Of a stretch of DNA of 64,000 nt, positions 46,890 to 57,326 are shown piece by piece. This stretch comes from Clostridium culturomicium. Its GTDB lineage: Bacteria > Bacillota > Clostridia > Clostridiales > Clostridiaceae. The notes below the pieces were generated by a model. It saw only the letters and a list, made by a program, of their open reading frames with translations. It did not search any database and was not told the DNA's origin. The number at the start of each line of letters is the position of its first letter. Position 1 is the first letter of the stretch. Location of the stretch: NCBI RefSeq assembly GCF_000821305.1, contig NZ_CCXK01000015.1, forward strand, positions 374,528 to 438,527, written 5' to 3'. Position numbers and translations under genes: made by a program.

Positions 46890-46893
46890 ATGC

Positions 46894-47271
46894 CTATACC
46901 CCCTCTCTAATTTTTAATTTGAGTCCATACACAACAAGAGAAAAAATCTGTGCTGAATAACCTGCAATAAAAGCAAAGAAAAACAAATCATTTCTCATGA
47001 TAAGAATAATGGCTATAGTGCAAACAACGCCAATTCTAACAGCATAAAACACTAAATATAAAACTGCGCTAAAGCTATTTTTAATACAACTCACTATGTT
47101 ATTGGCATAAGAATTAATGATAAAATTTATAAAACTACAAGCTATTCCTAGTGAAAATAAACCAGCACCCCCTCCCAATAATGGAATTAAAATTATCGTC
47201 GTTATCAATGCAATAACAAAGTCGTACTTACCAATATCTTTAATGAGTTTTAAACACTCCTCATTCATCAT
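46894..47271 (-). CDS. atpI: ATP synthase protein I, operon 1
   Basis: AtpI is a small membrane protein, often a chaperone for c-ring assembly, here about 125 aa with four helices. It is the first gene of operon 1. AAGGAG lies 8 bases before ATG 47271, which is chosen over the in-frame extension to 47289. Homology to the operon 2 copy is weak (KDIGKYDFVIALI against KTIGLYDLIIGCI), so this is the fastest-diverging member of the set. Confidence 0.85.
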   Translation of the reverse strand: MMNEECLKLIKDIGKYDFVIALITTIILIPLLGGGAGLFSLGIACSFINFIINSYANNIVSCIKNSFSAVLYLVFYAVRIGVVCTIAIILIMRNDLFFFAFIAGYSAQIFSLVVYGLKLKIREGV

Positions 47272-47597
47272 CACCCACTCCTTACACACCTTTAAAAACT
47301 ATCTTTAGAAATAGCTTCATATTATTAAAGCATCGATGCACTATAAAAGTCCTAGTTATTCACTTAGGGTATATTTTATTATTTGTAAATATAAAATCTA
47401 TATACCTTAAATCTTATTGCTTTTTAAACTGTAAATAAAATTTTGTCGAAATCTTTTTATAAAAAAACACTAATAAATAATAATTATCCGTTGACATTAA
47501 TTATTTATTGTTGTATGATTAGTACATAGAGATGAGACGCAAGATTTTAGCAAATAAAAAATAAATATAATTGATATGATTTAAGGAGGAATATATT
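47272..47597. other. Divergent spacer atpI (operon 1) / rbr 1
   Basis: This 326-base spacer contains the rubrerythrin promoter (47491-47519), its 70-base leader, and presumably the minus-strand atp promoter, which I could not pin down. No ORF is seen. Confidence 0.6.
47474..47519 (+). promoter_or_regulatory. Promoter of rubrerythrin gene 1 with inverted repeat
   Basis: TTGACA (47491) and TATGAT (47514) are 17 bases apart. AATAAATAATAATTAT before the -35 and TTAATTATTTATTGTT in the spacer form an imperfect version of the perfect inverted repeat at gene 2. The 5' leader from the -10 to the ribosome site is nearly the same as at gene 2. Confidence 0.8.
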
Positions 47598-48143
47598 ATG
47601 AAAAAATTCGTATGTACAGTTTGTGGTTATATTCACGAAGGAGAAACAGCTCCAGAAGTTTGTCCAGTATGTAAAGTAGGTGCTGATAAATTTGAAGAAA
47701 TGTCAGGAGAACTAGTTTGGGCTGACGAACACAGAATAGGTGCTGGTGCTGGTGTTGACGCAGAAATCGTTGAAGGTTTAAGAGCTAACTTCACTGGTGA
47801 ATGTACAGAAGTTGGAATGTACTTAGCTATGAGCAGACAAGCTGATAGAGAAGGATACCCAGAAGTTGCTGAAGCTTATAAGAGAATAGCTTTTGAAGAA
47901 GCTGAGCATGCTGCTAAATTCGCTGAATTATTAGGTGAAGTTGTTGCTGCTGACACTAAAGAAAACTTAAGAGTTAGAGTTGAAGCTGAATATGGCGCAA
48001 CTGATGGAAAATTAAAACTTGCTAAGAGAGCAAAAGAACTTGGATTAGACGCTATCCACGATACAGTTCATGAAATGTGTAAAGATGAAGCTAGACACGG
48101 AAAAGCTTTCTTAGGATTATTAAACAGATATTTCGGTAAATAA
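47598..48143 (+). CDS. Reverse rubrerythrin, copy 1
   Basis: This 181-aa protein has an N-terminal rubredoxin-like iron site (CTVCGY with Cys6 and Cys9, CPVCK with Cys22 and Cys25) followed by a four-helix di-iron domain. That order is the reverse of classical rubrerythrin and marks the clostridial revRbr type, an NADH-dependent peroxidase or oxygen reductase that protects against oxygen and peroxide. Di-iron ligands lie in [22 protein letters not shown], and [17 protein letters not shown] precedes the ATG. It is nearly identical to copy 2. Confidence 0.95.
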   Translation: MKKFVCTVCGYIHEGETAPEVCPVCKVGADKFEEMSGELVWADEHRIGAGAGVDAEIVEGLRANFTGECTEVGMYLAMSRQADREGYPEVAEAYKRIAFEEAEHAAKFAELLGEVVAADTKENLRVRVEAEYGATDGKLKLAKRAKELGLDAIHDTVHEMCKDEARHGKAFLGLLNRYFGK

Positions 48144-48149
48144 TCTCCC

Positions 48150-48220
48150 TTAAATGAGAATCTAAATCTAAGATTTAGTACCTCTAATGTAACTCCACAA
48201 AATATCGTGGAGTTACCCAA
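48150..48220 (-). repeat. Dispersed intergenic repeat, copy E (inserted)
   Basis: The segment between TCTCCC after the rbr 1 stop and TAAATTTGTTTGCC has no counterpart after rbr 2, where the same two flanks are separated by only AAAAC. Within it CTAAATCTAAGATTTAG and GTAACTCCACAAAATATCG resemble the family palindrome and centre, most closely copy F. The orientation is uncertain. Confidence 0.6.
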
Positions 48221-48250
48221 TAAATTTGTTTGCCTATATACCCATAAATT

Positions 48251-48287
48251 AAAAGCACCGTAATCTTATTGATTACGGTGCTTTTAG
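48251..48287 (+). terminator. Terminator of rubrerythrin gene 1
   Basis: AAAAGCACCGTAATC and its complement with a 6-base loop are followed by TTTTAGCTTTT. Confidence 0.85.
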
Positions 48288-48342
48288 CTTTTATTCAAGT
48301 TCATCCTAAACCCTTCACTTTTCAGCTTTAATTTTTCATCAT

Positions 48343-48388
48343 AAAAGAGACTAGGAATTTATCTCTTTAAATCCCTAGTCTCTTTTAT
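48343..48388 (-). terminator. Terminator of ATP synthase operon 2
   Basis: AAAAGAGACTAGG and its complement form a long stem with A/T runs on both sides. It begins about 20 bases after atpC. Confidence 0.85.
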
Positions 48389-48408
48389 TAATACTCACTA
48401 CGTATTAA

Positions 48409-48696
48409 TTATTCTTTTGAAGTTTTCTCAGCCCACTTTGCTGAATTACAAAGCATTATTACTTCATTATCTTTTACCTTTAATATTCCTGAAGCTGTCT
48501 CTACCTCATACTCCTTTTCTTCTGTATCTTTAAATTTTGTAACACCAGGTACTAACCCTGTTATCATTGCACAGTGATTAGGCAGGATTCCCCTGCTCCC
48601 CTCAGTAGTTTTACAGTTTAAACTCAAAATATTTCCAGTATAAAATTCTTCTTCAGGTGTAACAATAAGAAGCTTAAAATACTTACTCATAACCAT
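48409..48696 (-). CDS. atpC: ATP synthase epsilon subunit, operon 2, lacks C-terminal helices
   Basis: This second epsilon is about 95 aa and also ends after the beta-sandwich (FKLLIVTPEEEFYTGNI, GSRGILPNHCAMITG, then VIMLCNSAKWAEKTSKE). It too lacks the regulatory helices, so the loss predates the operon duplication or is shared by the lineage. Start candidates are GTG 48699, ATG 48696 and ATG 48690. I use 48696, nine bases after AAAGGA. Confidence 0.9.
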   Translation of the reverse strand: MVMSKYFKLLIVTPEEEFYTGNILSLNCKTTEGSRGILPNHCAMITGLVPGVTKFKDTEEKEYEVETASGILKVKDNEVIMLCNSAKWAEKTSKE

Positions 48697-48713
48697 CACA
48701 TCTTTTCCTTTAT

Positions 48714-50111
<1,398 letters not shown>

Positions 50112-50198
50112 TTACGGTGTTAATGATTAAAACTTTATCTTTAACCTTAACACACTCCTCCAATCTAATAAATTATACCTTACAAGTTTTCTTCGATT

Positions 50199-51056
50199 TT
50201 ATCTCTGAGTTCCACCAACAATTTCTGAAATCTCCTGGGTAATCTCAGCTTGTCTTAATCTATTATATTTTTGTTTCAATCCACTAATTAAATCATCAGC
50301 ACTTTTTGTAGCACTGTTCATGGTCTCCATTCTTATACTCTGCTCTGAAGCCTTTGAATTTACAAGGGCATTCATTATCTTACAAGTAAAGTATGGTAAT
50401 ATAATCTGCTCTGTTAACTCTTCATAATTTCCTTCTACATCAAACTCTCCACTTGAAGAATTTTTTCCTTTGGAAATATCTATAGGCAGGATATCTGTTT
50501 GCTTTACCTCTTTTAATAATGGATTCTTATACCATGTATAAATAATAGATACTCTTCCAAACTCACCAGATACAAATCTTTCTAAACAAAACCTTGAAAT
50601 TTTCTCGGCCTCCTCTAATTTTGGAAGATCTGAAATACTTAGATCATGTTCTATAATATGAAAGCCATATCTCTTACATAAGTTTACTCCTCTTTTTCCT
50701 ATAACAATGAGGCTACATTTATCCTCATCCTCAACTTCTAATTGTTTCAAACTATCTGCAACATTATAATTATAACCTCCACACATACCTCTGTCTGATG
50801 CTATAACAATAATAAGTCGTTTGTCACTTTCATTGGCATTAAGATAAATACTTTCCTCTGATAAATATGGAGCAACTTCCTCTACAATACCCTCATAAGT
50901 TTTATAATAAGTGTTATTTATATCTAGGATATCTCTTACCTTTCTAAGCTTAGAGGTTGAAACTAAGGCCATTGCTTTAGTTACTTTTTTTATTCCTTCT
51001 ATAGACTTTATTTGTTTTTTTAAATTACTTGTGCCAACAATACCTATATCATTCAC
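50199..51056 (-). CDS. atpG: ATP synthase gamma subunit, operon 2
   Basis: This central stalk subunit has 285 aa. LKKQIKSIEGIKKVTKAMAL begins the first coil and LKQKYNRLRQAEITQEISEI forms the last. VIASDRGMCGGYNYN is the middle motif. It has the same length as the operon 1 copy but considerable substitution between the coils. Confidence 0.95.
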   Translation of the reverse strand: MNDIGIVGTSNLKKQIKSIEGIKKVTKAMALVSTSKLRKVRDILDINNTYYKTYEGIVEEVAPYLSEESIYLNANESDKRLIIVIASDRGMCGGYNYNVADSLKQLEVEDEDKCSLIVIGKRGVNLCKRYGFHIIEHDLSISDLPKLEEAEKISRFCLERFVSGEFGRVSIIYTWYKNPLLKEVKQTDILPIDISKGKNSSSGEFDVEGNYEELTEQIILPYFTCKIMNALVNSKASEQSIRMETMNSATKSADDLISGLKQKYNRLRQAEITQEISEIVGGTQR

Positions 51057-51080
51057 CTCCTAAACCCTCAGGTGATTTAA

Positions 51081-52595
51081 CTATGCCTCTAATGTGAATC
51101 TATTCTTAAATTCTTTCACAGCTTCGTTTATACTGTTCTTAATTTCATCATCTAGAGATCCTTTTTCCTTGATAGTTTTTGGAATATCTCTATGATGAGT
51201 ATAAATAAATTCTAAAAATAATTTTTCAAACTCTCTTATCTTATTTACTGGTATATCGGCTAGAAAATCATTAACACAACAGTAAATTATTATTACCTGC
51301 TTCTCCATATCCATTGGAACATACTGATCTTGCTTTAATATTTCTATAAGCCTTTTACCTTTTTCTAATCTTTTAACAGTTTCTTTATCTAGGTCTGAAC
51401 CAAATTGAGTAAAATCTGCTAACTCTCTATATTGAGCTAACTCCAACCTAAGAGTTGAGGAAACCTGTTTCATAGCCTTAGTCTGTGCACTTCCTCCTAC
51501 CCTTGATACTGATATACCAGCGTTAACTGCCGGCCTTTGTCCACCATGGAATAAATCAGTTTCTAAAAATATTTGTCCATCTGTGATAGATATAACATTG
51601 GTCGGAATGTATGCTGTTACATCTCCAGCTAGGGTTTCTATTATTGGTAGTGCAGTTATAGAGCCTCCCCCTAAGCTGTCCGAAAGCTTTGCAGCACGCT
51701 CTAACAATCTTGAGTGAAGATAGAATATATCCCCTGGATATGCCTCTCTTCCTGGTGGTCTCCTTAATAGTAATGAAATTGTTCTATATGCAACAGCATG
51801 CTTAGACAAATCATCATATACTATTAAAACATCTTTGCCTTTGTGCATAAAGTACTCTGCCATTGAACATCCTGAAAATGGTGCAATATATTGAAGTGAT
51901 GCTGTATTTGATGCTGTAGCTGAAACCACTGTTGTATAGTTCATAGCTCCATGCTTTTCTAGGGTATTAACTATATTAACCACAGTAGATTGTTTCTGGC
52001 CTATAGCAACATATATACAAATAACATCCTTATCCTTTTGGTTAATTATTGCATCTATAGCTAAAGCTGTTTTTCCAGTTTGTCTATCTCCTACTATTAA
52101 CTCTCTTTGACCTTTACCTATAGGAATCATTGAATCGATTGCCTTAATTCCTGTTTGCATAGGTGTTTTAACTGACTGTCTGTCTATAACTCTTGGTGCA
52201 TCCGTCATTATCGGTCTATATTCATTTGTACAAATTATTCCTTTACCATCTATAGGATTTCCTAAGGCATCTACAACTCTTCCAATAAGTGCTTCTCCCA
52301 CTGGTACTTCTACAACTCTACCAGTGCTTCTTACTATATCGCCTTCTTTAATTCCTTCTTCTGGTCCAAGTAAAACACAGCCTACATTATCCTGTTCTAG
52401 ATTTAATGCCAATCCATACACATTGTTAGGAAACTCAATTAACTCTCCGGCTAAACAATCATCTAAGCCATAAACTCTTGATATTCCATCTCCAATTTGT
52501 ATAATTACACCTGAATCTACCGTATTTACATGGTTTTCATACCTTTCTAATTCCCTCTTTATAATTGAGGTTATTTCTTCAGGCTTAATATGCAT
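51081..52595 (-). CDS. atpA: ATP synthase alpha subunit, operon 2
   Basis: It has 504 aa, the same length as its operon 1 paralog, and about 80% identity by eye. [15 protein letters not shown] is the P-loop and [14 protein letters not shown] the arginine-finger region. The C-terminal 60 residues, which touch delta, are among the more variable parts, as expected if each alpha matches its own delta. Confidence 0.97.
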   Translation of the reverse strand: MHIKPEEITSIIKRELERYENHVNTVDSGVIIQIGDGISRVYGLDDCLAGELIEFPNNVYGLALNLEQDNVGCVLLGPEEGIKEGDIVRSTGRVVEVPVGEALIGRVVDALGNPIDGKGIICTNEYRPIMTDAPRVIDRQSVKTPMQTGIKAIDSMIPIGKGQRELIVGDRQTGKTALAIDAIINQKDKDVICIYVAIGQKQSTVVNIVNTLEKHGAMNYTTVVSATASNTASLQYIAPFSGCSMAEYFMHKGKDVLIVYDDLSKHAVAYRTISLLLRRPPGREAYPGDIFYLHSRLLERAAKLSDSLGGGSITALPIIETLAGDVTAYIPTNVISITDGQIFLETDLFHGGQRPAVNAGISVSRVGGSAQTKAMKQVSSTLRLELAQYRELADFTQFGSDLDKETVKRLEKGKRLIEILKQDQYVPMDMEKQVIIIYCCVNDFLADIPVNKIREFEKLFLEFIYTHHRDIPKTIKEKGSLDDEIKNSINEAVKEFKNRFTLEA

Positions 52596-52627
52596 AATTT
52601 CACCTCTACTTCATGTTTACTTTTAGT

Positions 52628-53443
52628 CTAGCTTCTTTGAATATGCTTTAACTTATTCTTTATTGTATACTCCGTAACATCGTCCCCAATTTTAACTACA
52701 ATTCCTCCGAGTATCTCCTTATCAATGCTTTCAGTTATTTCTATCTTTCTATTATAGAACTTTTCCAAATTAGCTGTAAGCTTAATTTTTTCTTCTGGAG
52801 TTAACGGTATAACTGTAGTTACATTGGCATGAAGCACTTCTTCCTTATAACCATTTTGTGGTTGTCTTCTTATGTCTTTTGCATTAGCAGACTCATTACT
52901 TGCATCATAACTTTCATCTGAAATTTTTCTTATTTCAACAAGTTTATTCTTTATACTTCCATCTATTATTTCATCACCAATACGTATAATAACTCCAGCT
53001 ATAAGAGACTTGTCTATCTGTTGCTTCAACATTATAGTTTTCTTATATCTCTTTTCCAACACAACCTTGAGGCTTTCCCTCTCCTTATTACTTAGTGGTA
53101 TTGCTGATCTAACCTCAGCTATTATTATATTATTAGCTGCCAAATAAATTTGTCTAAATTGCTCATACTTCTCTCGCAAATATAGTATTCTTTCTTTGTC
53201 TATAGTAAGTAAAAGAAAGTTAAGTAACTCCCGCTCTATACAATCTTCAAATAACTCCCTAAATATTCTCTTTTTATTAAATTTACTTATTTGAGGATTT
53301 TTTATTACCTTAAAAAAGTCCTTGTTTGAATTCATTTCATTTACAATTTCTTTTAACTGTTGAAGGATGATCTCTACATTACCAGCCTCAACACCAGCTT
53401 CATAAAGTGCTAATGCATATCTTCTATCTAAGAATTCATACAT
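52628..53443 (-). CDS. atpH: ATP synthase delta subunit with duplicated C-terminal domain, operon 2
   Basis: In this 271-aa protein, residues 1-172 are a normal delta. A linker of about 30 residues rich in Ser, Asn and Asp follows (ISDESYDASNESANAKDIRR), then residues about 203-271 repeat the C-terminal domain. In parallel, the first copy has SAIPLSNKERESLKVVLEKR, QQIDKSLIAGVIIRIGDEI and IKNKL. The second has TVIPLTPEEKIKLTANLEKF, ESIDKEILGGIVVKIGDDV and IKNKL. The repeat is unmistakable and unusual for a delta/OSCP subunit. Confidence 0.95.
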   Translation of the reverse strand: MYEFLDRRYALALYEAGVEAGNVEIILQQLKEIVNEMNSNKDFFKVIKNPQISKFNKKRIFRELFEDCIERELLNFLLLTIDKERILYLREKYEQFRQIYLAANNIIIAEVRSAIPLSNKERESLKVVLEKRYKKTIMLKQQIDKSLIAGVIIRIGDEIIDGSIKNKLVEIRKISDESYDASNESANAKDIRRQPQNGYKEEVLHANVTTVIPLTPEEKIKLTANLEKFYNRKIEITESIDKEILGGIVVKIGDDVTEYTIKNKLKHIQRS

Positions 53444-53445
53444 CT

Positions 53446-53925
53446 TTAACTCCCTACCTTAGCAATAAATTCATCAATTAACTCTCTATGTTTATCCTCA
53501 CTTATTTCTTTTTCTAAAATTCTAGTTGAAAGCTGAAGGGATAAGTCCACAATTTCCTCTTTAATCTCTACTCTAGCCTTCTCTTTCTCTTTCGCAATTT
53601 CCTTAAGAGCTCTATCTTTAATATTACTTGCCTCTTTCTTAGACTCCTCAATAATCTCTCCATAAACTTGATCAGCTTTTCTCTTGTAACTTTCAACAAG
53701 CTTAAGCCCTTCATTTTTATAGTTTATTACATCTTTATCATATTGCTCTTTTAAAAGTATTGCTCTATCTTCCTGCTCTTTAACTTTGGCAAAAGACTTT
53801 TCCACCTCTGCCTTTCTTGAATCCATAATAGCAATAGTCTTTTTAAATACAAATTTATATAGTATGAAGTAAAATATAAAGAAGTTTATAGTTGCCTGAA
53901 TTATCATTTCTAAATTAATGTTCAT
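53446..53925 (-). CDS. atpF: ATP synthase b subunit, operon 2
   Basis: This stalk subunit has 159 aa, exactly the length of the operon 1 copy. One membrane helix (IQATINFFIFYFILYKFVFK) is followed by a charged coiled coil ending HRELIDEFIAKVG. It lies two bases before atpH. Conservation is strongest at the last 15 residues, which bind delta. Confidence 0.95.
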   Translation of the reverse strand: MNINLEMIIQATINFFIFYFILYKFVFKKTIAIMDSRKAEVEKSFAKVKEQEDRAILLKEQYDKDVINYKNEGLKLVESYKRKADQVYGEIIEESKKEASNIKDRALKEIAKEKEKARVEIKEEIVDLSLQLSTRILEKEISEDKHRELIDEFIAKVGS

Positions 53926-53958
53926 ACCTTCTTTGCCTGCCTTTCTAGACCACTACTG

Positions 53959-54207
53959 CTAACCTTTTACTCCAAATAATATTAATAGTAATCCAAGTAA
54001 GAAACCATATATTGCAGTTGCTTCTGATAATGCTCCTCCTACGATTAATGCACTCATAATTTTACTACTTGCTTCTGGTTGTTTAGCAATACTTTCTACT
54101 GCTTTTCCTGTAGCATTACCTGTTCCTAAACCTCCACCTATAACTGCTAGGGCTGCTATTCCTGCCCCAATTGCTGACATTCCTGCTATAAATGCTGATG
54201 ATTCCAT
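53959..54207 (-). CDS. atpE: ATP synthase c subunit, operon 2
   Basis: This rotor subunit has 82 aa, four more at the N-terminus than operon 1. Glu62 in [13 protein letters not shown] is the ion carboxylate. Thr29 stands at the sodium-type Gln position and Ala63 at the Ser position, so protons are expected as in operon 1. Helix 1 differs ([16 protein letters not shown] against [16 protein letters not shown]), including an Asn and Thr facing the ring interior or neighbours. Confidence 0.95.
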   Translation of the reverse strand: MESSAFIAGMSAIGAGIAALAVIGGGLGTGNATGKAVESIAKQPEASSKIMSALIVGGALSEATAIYGFLLGLLLILFGVKG

Positions 54208-54266
54208 TTTAATTCCTCCTATTTTTAACCTTTATTCTTTTTATTTAAAATACTTTATAAATTTTA

Positions 54267-54950
54267 TTAGTGCTCTGATGTAATCTTGATATTTATCATT
54301 GTCAACATTACGAAAATAATCATCTGAATAGTTCCATCGAATATATCGAAATATAAGTGAAATGGAATTGGTATTCCTATGGTTGCAATAAAGCTTATAC
54401 CATTTAGAGCCTCATATAAAAGCTCCATAATCATTGTTGCTGCAAATATATTTCCAAAAAGTCTCAAACTTAGAGAAATTGGCAGCATTATTCTTTCCAT
54501 TATATTAATAGGTAATAATATTGCTACTGGAGATGCATATCCCTTAAAATACCCAACTAATCCAAGCTTCTTGATTGTATAACCTTGAACTATGAAAAAC
54601 GTTGTAAGCCCTATTCCTAGAGTAACACTATAATCTGCAGTAGGAGGTTTAATTCCAAATAAACCAACCATATTTAATAAAAACAGGTAAACTCCTAAAG
54701 CTCCTATATATGGCACGAACTTCTTTTTTCCTTCGCCCATGTTATCCTCTACTACACCATTAAGAAAATCTATTCCCATTTCAACTAAACCTTGAACTCT
54801 ACCTGGTATCATTTTTACCTGTCTGCTATATAGCATGGACAATACTAATGTGCCAAATATAATTATCCATTGTATAAAAATACTTAAATAAACCGGAAAT
54901 TCATAACCAAATAAATTAATAGAAAATAATATTATTGACTCTTCCACCAA
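54267..54950 (-). CDS. atpB: ATP synthase a subunit, operon 2
   Basis: This Fo channel subunit has 227 aa. The essential Arg is in PISLSLRLFGNIFAA, and the final helix is FDGTIQMIIFVMLTMINIKI. The N-terminal third (residues 1-60) is the part that differs most from the operon 1 copy. Confidence 0.95.
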   Translation of the reverse strand: MVEESIILFSINLFGYEFPVYLSIFIQWIIIFGTLVLSMLYSRQVKMIPGRVQGLVEMGIDFLNGVVEDNMGEGKKKFVPYIGALGVYLFLLNMVGLFGIKPPTADYSVTLGIGLTTFFIVQGYTIKKLGLVGYFKGYASPVAILLPINIMERIMLPISLSLRLFGNIFAATMIMELLYEALNGISFIATIGIPIPFHLYFDIFDGTIQMIIFVMLTMINIKITSEH

Positions 54951-54951
54951 A

Positions 54952-55323
54952 TCACACCCCTTCCCGTCGTCTTAAATTAACTCCATAACATACTATTGAT
55001 AATATCTGTGAAATGTACCCACTTATGAAAATAAAAAAACTCACCTCACTCTGTGTAAAAATAATGATGGCTGGTCCACAAATAATTATGATTCTGACAA
55101 ATAAAGATAGAATATATGTTATTCCTCCACCTTTCTGATTGTCTACCATTTTTCTTGTGGCACATGAGTTAATTAAAAAATTAATAAATCCCAGTACAAT
55201 TCCAGATAAAAACAATATAGCTGCACTTCCAAAGAATCTCCACAAAATTATTGAAACAATACATCCAATTATTAAATCATACAAGCCTATTGTTTTTAAT
55301 AGATGCTTTAACTCATCCCCCAT
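54952..55323 (-). CDS. atpI: ATP synthase protein I, operon 2
   Basis: This small membrane protein of about 123 aa has four helices and is first in operon 2. ATG 55323 has AAGGAG eight bases upstream. Similarity to the operon 1 AtpI is limited to the start and the end (GLKLKIREGV against GVNLRRREGV). It is one base before atpB. Confidence 0.85.
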   Translation of the reverse strand: MGDELKHLLKTIGLYDLIIGCIVSIILWRFFGSAAILFLSGIVLGFINFLINSCATRKMVDNQKGGGITYILSLFVRIIIICGPAIIIFTQSEVSFFIFISGYISQILSIVCYGVNLRRREGV

Positions 55324-55350
55324 AAATTCACACTCCTTGCACATGCTGAT

Positions 55351-55377
55351 ATTATACTCTCAAAATATCATATTCAA
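55351..55377 (-). promoter_or_regulatory. Probable promoter of ATP synthase operon 2
   Basis: A perfect TATAAT (55356-55351, minus strand) has TTTTGA 17 bases upstream. The start would be about 20 bases before atpI. Confidence 0.5.
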
Positions 55378-55669
55378 AAATATCATTTTAATTCAAATTT
55401 GTGTAAATTAACATATTTTTTAATATTTAGTTCACCGTTCCTTCGTTTCTCTTTTGTTTGCTCGATTTCTCTTGAATTATTTTAAATTTTAACGAAATGA
55501 TTACAAAAAATTAATGAAACAATCTATATGTTAAAGAATTTTTTGTAGTATTTTACAATATTAATATGTTACAATACATATGTACATTTACACCATATGT
55601 AACATTATATTAAAAATTAACATTTATTTTTTTCTGTTTCTTGTCGAAACATTTTTAAAAAATTTTACT

Positions 55670-55717
55670 AACAAATAATAATTATCCGTTGACAATAATT
55701 ATTATTTGTTGTATGAT
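55670..55717 (+). promoter_or_regulatory. Promoter of rubrerythrin gene 2 with perfect inverted repeat
   Basis: TTGACA (55689) and TATGAT (55712) are 17 bases apart. AACAAATAATAATTAT (55670-55685) and its exact complement (55695-55710) flank the -35, so the right arm fills the spacer. That is a good place for a repressor such as PerR, which controls rubrerythrins in Clostridium, although the arms do not follow the PerR box exactly. Confidence 0.8.
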
Positions 55718-55794
55718 TAATACATAGAGATGAGACGCAAGATTTTAGCAAATAAAAATAAATGTAATTTAATTGATTTAAGGAGGAATATATT

Positions 55795-56340
55795 ATGAAA
55801 AAATTCGTATGTACAGTTTGTGGTTATATTCACGAAGGAGAAACAGCTCCAGAAGTTTGTCCAGTATGTAAAGTAGGTGCTGATAAATTCGAAGAAATGT
55901 CAGGAGAACTAGTTTGGGCTGACGAACACAGAATAGGTGCTGGTGCTGGTGTTGACGCAGAAATCGTTGAAGGTTTAAGAGCTAACTTCACTGGTGAATG
56001 TACAGAAGTTGGAATGTACTTAGCTATGAGCAGACAAGCTGATAGAGAAGGATACCCAGAAGTTGCTGAAGCTTATAAGAGAATAGCTTTTGAAGAAGCT
56101 GAGCATGCTGCTAAATTCGCTGAATTATTAGGTGAAGTTGTTGTTGCTGACACTAAAGAAAACTTAAGAGTTAGAGTTGATGCTGAATATGGCGCAACTG
56201 ATGGAAAATTAAAACTTGCTAAGAGAGCAAAAGAACTTGGATTAGACGCTATCCACGATACAGTTCATGAAATGTGTAAAGATGAAGCTAGACACGGAAA
56301 AGCTTTCTTAGGATTATTAAACAGATATTTCGGTAAATAA
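55795..56340 (+). CDS. Reverse rubrerythrin, copy 2
   Basis: This 181-aa protein differs from copy 1 only at Ala to Val (in GEVVVADT) and Glu to Asp (in VRVDAEYG), plus one silent change. The rubredoxin-like cysteines and di-iron ligands are all intact. It has its own promoter, leader and terminator. The protein should do the same job as copy 1, so the second gene mostly adds dose or different timing. Confidence 0.95.
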   Translation: MKKFVCTVCGYIHEGETAPEVCPVCKVGADKFEEMSGELVWADEHRIGAGAGVDAEIVEGLRANFTGECTEVGMYLAMSRQADREGYPEVAEAYKRIAFEEAEHAAKFAELLGEVVVADTKENLRVRVDAEYGATDGKLKLAKRAKELGLDAIHDTVHEMCKDEARHGKAFLGLLNRYFGK

Positions 56341-56380
56341 TCTCCCAAAACTAAATTTGTTTGCCTATATACCTTATATA

Positions 56381-56416
56381 AAAAACACCATAGTCATTTG
56401 ACTGTGGTGTTTTTAT
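56381..56416 (+). terminator. Terminator of rubrerythrin gene 2
   Basis: AAAAACACCATAGTCA and its complement (one mismatch) are followed by TTTTTATTTTC. Confidence 0.82.
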
Positions 56417-56623
56417 TTTCGAATTAAACCACAATTGTTAGAATTATAACAATCATTTTAATTCAAAAAAATGATTATTCATACTAACGAAATATTCAAT
56501 TATAATCTTATTCTATCTATATTTTCATGTATCTATAAATATGGCCTCATTCTAATATTATATAATATGAAGTAATTTTTTCACATTCATTCATTATTTT
56601 CATTTATCCGTCTATTCTTCAAA
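56417..56623. other. Spacer between rbr 2 and upp, no gene seen
   Basis: This AT-rich DNA lies between two terminators. I see no ORF, promoter or structured element. Confidence 0.6.
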
Positions 56624-56667
56624 CAAAAAAGCACTAGAAATTATCACTAATTTCTAGTACTTTTTAT
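56624..56667 (-). terminator. Terminator of upp
   Basis: AAAAAGCACTAGAAATTA and its complement (one mismatch) with loop TCAC are followed by T on both strands. It ends the upp operon. Confidence 0.85.
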
Positions 56668-56677
56668 GATTAAAATA

Positions 56678-57307
56678 TTATTTAGTTCCGAACAAACGAT
56701 CACCAGCATCGCCTAGGCCTGGTACTATATATCCATGTTCATTTAACTTTTCATCAATTGAAGCTAAGTATATATCAACGTCTGGATGTGCTTCCATAAC
56801 AGCTTTTACGCCTTCTGGTGCTCCAACAAGACACATAAGTCTTATATTCTTTGCTCCTCTTTTCTTTAAAGCATTGATTGCATCAATAGCAGATCCACCT
56901 GTAGCAAGCATTGGATCTGTAACGATTATATCTCTTTCTTCAATATCTTGTGGTAATTTACAGAAATACTCTACTGGCATTAAAGTTTCTTCATCTCTGT
57001 ACATTCCTATATGACCAACCTTAGCAGCTGGTATAAGCTTAAGCATACCATCAACCATTCCAAGACCTGCTCTTAATATTGGAACTATGGCAACTTTCTT
57101 ACCTGCAAGCATTTGGCATTTAGCCGTACAGATTGGTGTCTCAATTTCAACTGTTTCTGTTTGAAGATCTCTTGTTACTTCATATGCCATAAGCATTGCA
57201 ACCTCTTCAACTAACTCTCTGAAATACTTAGATCCTGTGTTTTTATCTCTCATAAATGCTAACTTATGTAGTATTAATGGATGATTGATTTGTGTAACTT
57301 TACTCAT
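56678..57307 (-). CDS. upp: Uracil phosphoribosyltransferase
   Basis: Upp salvages uracil by joining it to PRPP to make UMP. It has 209 aa, standard length. The PRPP loop is [27 protein letters not shown] and the C-terminal [17 protein letters not shown] are the uracil-binding parts. It closes a run of minus-strand genes from tdk to upp. Upp next to atp is common in Firmicutes. Confidence 0.97.
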   Translation of the reverse strand: MSKVTQINHPLILHKLAFMRDKNTGSKYFRELVEEVAMLMAYEVTRDLQTETVEIETPICTAKCQMLAGKKVAIVPILRAGLGMVDGMLKLIPAAKVGHIGMYRDEETLMPVEYFCKLPQDIEERDIIVTDPMLATGGSAIDAINALKKRGAKNIRLMCLVGAPEGVKAVMEAHPDVDIYLASIDEKLNEHGYIVPGLGDAGDRLFGTK

Positions 57308-57326
57308 TATATGTACCCTCCTTAGA

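Larger units (their letters stand above)
55324..55794. other. Divergent spacer atpI (operon 2) / rbr 2
   Basis: This 471-base spacer contains the operon 2 promoter at its left end and the rubrerythrin promoter and leader at its right end. Between about 55400 and 55650 I see only AT-rich DNA, including an imperfect inverted repeat around 55567-55610 (ATGTTAC...CATATG against CATATGTAACAT). No ORF is seen. Confidence 0.6.

Noticed and set aside
47120..47308. Small plus-strand frames opposite atpI and similar shadows opposite atpB, atpD, atpG and secA
   Set aside because: All lie antisense inside well-supported genes and have no ribosome site.
55567..55610. Imperfect inverted repeat in the rbr 2 upstream region
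   Set aside because: The arms match only with a five-base gap, and such patterns are expected in very AT-rich DNA. I see no counterpart upstream of rbr 1.
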